Part shown: piece by piece, positions 41,285 through 43,758 of the stretch
Layout of the letters: each line of letters begins with the position of its first letter
Numbering within the stretch: the first letter of the stretch is position 1
Assembly: GCF_023156385.1 (NCBI RefSeq)
Contig: NZ_JAKZAK010000036.1
Span: forward strand, 1 to 43,758
Direction: 5' to 3'
DNA: 43,758 bases
DNA from: Marinobacter xestospongiae
GTDB taxonomy: Bacteria > Pseudomonadota > Gammaproteobacteria > Pseudomonadales > Oleiphilaceae
The notes under the pieces: generated by a model
Database searches by the model: none
The model's input: the letters and a program-made list of their open reading frames with translations, nothing else
Told to the model about the DNA's origin: nothing
Program-made: the position numbers and the translations under genes

Positions 41285-41692
41285 CTACTCCGGCAAGGCG
41301 TCAAAACCCCGCACCGCCTCGAGTTGCTGACACCACTCCGGGCGCCGGGACACAAACAATCGGGCGGTTGGTGCAATCGGGACCGCACCATCAAGACAGC
41401 CCGCAGGCACCACCACAAAACCCAGCTCCTCGGCAACCGTGGGCACGGCTGATCCGCAGTTCTGACAAAAACTCCGGGAATGGCGGGTGTTGGCATGCCG
41501 GTAGGTCCTGACGCTGCCCCGGCCAGAAACCCAGGTCAACACCGATGCGGCGGCGAACAGGTTGGCGGCATGGGCGGAACCGGTATCCTTCTGGCACCAC
41601 TGACAGTAGCAGAGATAGAACGATTGGAAGTCGCCTTCCAGTTCAAACCGGACATCCCCGCAAAGACAAGCCCCCTGATGTTTTGTGGTCAC
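41285..41692 (-). CDS. GFA-family (glutathione-dependent formaldehyde-activating) zinc protein
   Basis: The 135-aa protein has the GFA/CENP-V metal motifs: CLCGDVRFEL (C9, C11), LCYCQWCQK (CxxC set) and SFCQNCGSAVP. These proteins bind zinc; some catalyse formation of S-hydroxymethylglutathione, others have unknown roles. The start codon is GTG at 41692, with GGAG 7 nt upstream. It lies 57 bp downstream of the secreted hydrolase-like gene on the same strand. The family assignment is solid; the substrate is not. Confidence 0.9.
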   Translation of the reverse strand: MTTKHQGACLCGDVRFELEGDFQSFYLCYCQWCQKDTGSAHAANLFAAASVLTWVSGRGSVRTYRHANTRHSRSFCQNCGSAVPTVAEELGFVVVPAGCLDGAVPIAPTARLFVSRRPEWCQQLEAVRGFDALPE

Positions 41693-41749
41693 TTCACTCT
41701 CCCTGATTTTTGTTTGTGATAACCAACATATCCGATTGAATGGCCACCA

Positions 41750-42718
41750 TCACAGGCTACGGGCCAGAAAAGATAAAATCTTATTGACGATCTGTGTGTG
41801 AGTGCGAGCACGAACCTCTGGAGACACGCCACACAGAGCAGCATCGCCTTCCTCCTCAAGCAAGATGTGAGGTCCTCTGTCGGTGCAAACGGCAAACCCA
41901 TCCGAGCGGGTCGCCTTGTCGATCAGGTCATTCTCAACAAGCGGCAGGTTGCTCGTCTTGCGTTCTTCGCTGCCCAGAGAGATCAACAGCGTTGGAATTA
42001 ACGGTGGTCCGCTGCCTTGCGAAAACGCCTCCAGATACTCGGGGTCAATCGATACCGCAGATGCAAAGCGATCGTCGTGCCCAGGCTTATCAAAGCCGTC
42101 CTGATCAAGCTGGTTCAACGCGACGTTATGGGAAGCGTACCATGTACAATCCGCCCCTACCGGGCCGGCATCAGCACAGGATTGATAATAGCTTCCTGCG
42201 TCTAATTCAGCGCCCGCAACCGACAAGGCCGCTGTTCCGCCAAGGGCAAAACCAACAACGAAAACCTTTTTCTGATCAACATGCTCCGCCCAGACTGGAC
42301 TATCCAGAATCACACTGAGGGCTCGACTTACATCGCGCGGACGCTGCCATATCTCGTTCACGGCGACTACCGGGGTTTCCCGTCGTGGCGAATTGACCTC
42401 AATAGCGATGAAGCCCGCCTTCGCCAAAGCAGCACCAAGCCACGCGCCGGAATCATTGGTAGACCGCAAACCACCATGAGAGATCACGATGAGAGGGTGT
42501 CTCCCAACCAGCGGGCCATCAAGCGCGGCGTACTCTCCTCGAAATACGGCATTTCCTCCAACAACATCAAGCTGATCGGCTTCAGATGGATACCATATCG
42601 ACAGCATAAGAGGGCGAGCGTCATCAGAGGCATCCAGTAAAGACGAAAAACCTACCGAACAGAACGCAATGCCTGGCATACAAAACGAGGCTGCGATCAG
42701 CAAAAGCCACTTTTTCAT
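41750..42718 (-). CDS. Secreted dienelactone-hydrolase-like alpha/beta protein, nucleophile replaced
   Basis: The 322-aa protein has a signal peptide (about 1-20; MKKWLLLIAASF). The body resembles predicted dienelactone/PAF-acetylhydrolase-like proteins: PLMLSIWYPS, HPLIVISHGGLRSTN (oxyanion region) and FVVGFALGGTAAL. In active members the nucleophile elbow is GxSxG; here it is GFALG, with Ala (codon GCC) in the serine position. The histidine block DRGPHI remains. It is therefore probably inactive as a serine hydrolase or uses another mechanism. ATG 42718 with GGTGA 5 nt upstream is chosen over an ATG five codons earlier. Base composition is lower in GC than the genes to its left. Confidence 0.82.
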   Translation of the reverse strand: MKKWLLLIAASFCMPGIAFCSVGFSSLLDASDDARPLMLSIWYPSEADQLDVVGGNAVFRGEYAALDGPLVGRHPLIVISHGGLRSTNDSGAWLGAALAKAGFIAIEVNSPRRETPVVAVNEIWQRPRDVSRALSVILDSPVWAEHVDQKKVFVVGFALGGTAALSVAGAELDAGSYYQSCADAGPVGADCTWYASHNVALNQLDQDGFDKPGHDDRFASAVSIDPEYLEAFSQGSGPPLIPTLLISLGSEERKTSNLPLVENDLIDKATRSDGFAVCTDRGPHILLEEEGDAALCGVSPEVRARTHTQIVNKILSFLARSL

Positions 42719-42770
42719 AGTCACCATTCGCATACGCTTGCTTGGCTACCAGCTCGAACTTCGTCTGAAG

Positions 42771-43352
42771 CTAAAAACGCCTGAGCTTATAGCCGATGTA
42801 GAAATACGTTTCTGAAAACAACATATTGCCTCTTGAGCTATAGGACTGATACCGGCTTGTCTCCGTGGGTGACGGCAAGGCATTGAGGCCAAGATCATCA
42901 GCCATTGTCATTGCGCGCTTCATGTGAAGAGGGTCGCTCACAATCAAAACCACAGAAAGGCCATTGGCGGCCAGTAACGGCGATGAGAATGCCAGGTTTT
43001 CCTGTGTGATCGTTGATCTATCCTCAAGCAGGATATCTCGAGCAGGCACCCCTTGGCTTACGGCATACTCTTTCGCCGCTTGAGCTTCAGACTTTTTTTC
43101 GCCAACGCCAACCCCGCCAGTAAACACCACTTTCTTGACCTGCCCGGATTTGTATAGCTTTATTGCATGATTAATTCTTTCCTGAAATACCGGGGATGGT
43201 TTTCCATTCCAGACGGCAGCACCGAGAACAATGGCAGCATCAGCACTCATGCCGGACGATTTCGATGAGTAAAGGTAGATTGAAAATGCAACATAAAGCA
43301 GTAACGCCAAAACCAATGAACTAAAAATCAACAACCACCTTGTTATTCTCAT
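42771..43352 (-). CDS. YdcF/SanA/ElyC-like DUF218 membrane protein
   Basis: The 193-aa protein has one N-terminal membrane helix (about 7-27) followed by a DUF218 domain: ADAAIVLGAAVWNGKPSPVFQERI, KKVVFTGGVGVGEKKSEAQAAKEY, and DRSTITQENLAFS with the conserved acid and serine/threonine cluster. DUF218 proteins such as SanA and ElyC act in the cell envelope; some are implicated in peptidoglycan or enterobacterial common antigen metabolism. The tail (YIGYKLRRF) is basic. The gene is AT-richer than most of the window, suggesting separate origin. GGTGA precedes the ATG. Confidence 0.88.
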   Translation of the reverse strand: MRITRWLLIFSSLVLALLLYVAFSIYLYSSKSSGMSADAAIVLGAAVWNGKPSPVFQERINHAIKLYKSGQVKKVVFTGGVGVGEKKSEAQAAKEYAVSQGVPARDILLEDRSTITQENLAFSSPLLAANGLSVVLIVSDPLHMKRAMTMADDLGLNALPSPTETSRYQSYSSRGNMLFSETYFYIGYKLRRF

Positions 43353-43422
43353 AATTCACCAACTGAAGCGAAACCTTGTATTCGTTCCGTGTTTTCTTAT
43401 ACCAGGCCAACCAATGACCCGC

Positions 43423-43695
43423 TCAAGGCTCTACAATCCTCGGGGCTGGCCGCTCTTTGGGGTAATCCAGAATATCACCTGCCGGGGAAACCGGGGGAAC
43501 GTCATCGAAAATGTAGGTTGTTCCGACAATAACGCTTCCCGACCTCTCCATAGCCCAGAGCGTGCTGGAGCCGCTAAACAGGTCCACCACACCACTGTCG
43601 CCCATAAATTCATTGTCCACGTTTCGATACAATCGCAATATCGCAGGATCATGCGCCTCAGTGGTCAGCCTTTGGTAAATACTAGCCCGGATTTC
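43423..43695 (-). pseudogene. Fragment resembling DNA-methyltransferase motif I region
   Basis: The minus-strand frame is open from 43695 (after an upstream TGA) to 43423, with no ATG before residue M of MGDSGVVDLF; possible starts are TTG at 43638 or ATG at 43605. The stretch VVDLFSGSSTLWAMERSG is similar to motif I of DNA methyltransferases (D-x-F-x-G-S-G-T-T ... AxxxGR), near the C-terminus in beta-class enzymes. Catalytic DPPY-type motifs are absent. It looks like a C-terminal remnant cut near the right edge, possibly by an insertion. The assignment is tentative. Confidence 0.35.
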
Positions 43696-43758
43696 TCACG
43701 GGGGATAAAAGAAAGCGGCTGAAAGTGCTATGGTTTCAAGAGCCTAACCAATCCACCA

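Overview
This 43.8-kb chromosomal window comes from a GC-rich gammaproteobacterium. Gene content (rraA, a TTG-initiated ppsA with its regulator ppsR, gltX followed by tRNA-Glu/tRNA-Ala, a His-rich znuA next to gltX, and a MipA/RND/two-component cluster) suggests a marine Marinobacter-like organism. That placement is an inference from recalled family resemblance, not a database result.

Layout. (1) 1-3.3 kb: minus-strand rraA and ppsA. (2) 3.3-12 kb: an accessory uptake island. A TonB-dependent receptor, a short TrmO/TsaA-type protein, a family-5 solute-binding protein, two DppB/DppC-type permeases and a fused two-domain ATPase form one tightly coupled minus-strand operon, with a divergent AraC regulator. 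The island separates ppsA from ppsR, which are often neighbours. (3) 12-20.5 kb: ppsR, an M16C metalloprotease, a small membrane protein, a membrane-anchored PEGA-MORN repeat protein, a receiver protein with a C-terminal membrane anchor, and a two-domain QueD/PTPS-like protein. (4) 20.5-22.7 kb: two tandem tRNA-Glu(UUC)-tRNA-Ala(GGC) units, each with its own sigma70 promoter and intrinsic terminator, then gltX. (5) 22.7-32.6 kb: znuA with a Zur-like box, an AEC carrier, a nitronate-monooxygenase-like enzyme, GNAT, M48 peptidase, YjgN/DUF898 and TM2 membrane proteins, a 310-bp gap with a Fur-like box and nested inverted repeats, a zinc-ribbon protein, an Asp/Glu racemase, and a ParD-like/methionine aminopeptidase/peptide deformylase operon. 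(6) 32.7-41.1 kb: a two-component system and a MipA-adaptor-RND export operon whose RND pump is fused in frame to an alpha/beta hydrolase. Both promoters carry a PmrA-type box. (7) 41.3-43.8 kb: a visibly AT-richer end with a GFA protein, a secreted hydrolase-fold protein lacking the nucleophile serine, a YdcF/SanA-like protein, and a fragment resembling DNA-methyltransferase motif I.

How the genes work together. PpsR controls PpsA by phosphorylation next to the catalytic histidine. The island receptor and ABC transporter form a complete outer-to-inner membrane import route for a peptide-like or metal-chelate ligand, probably under the AraC protein. The response regulator probably autoregulates and drives mipA-adaptor-RND. 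The most unusual points are the RND-hydrolase fusion with an internal start site, the shared PmrA-like boxes with a Shine-Dalgarno-masking hairpin before mipA, the complementary motif split in the PTPS-like protein, and the ParD-like/MetAP/PDF operon.
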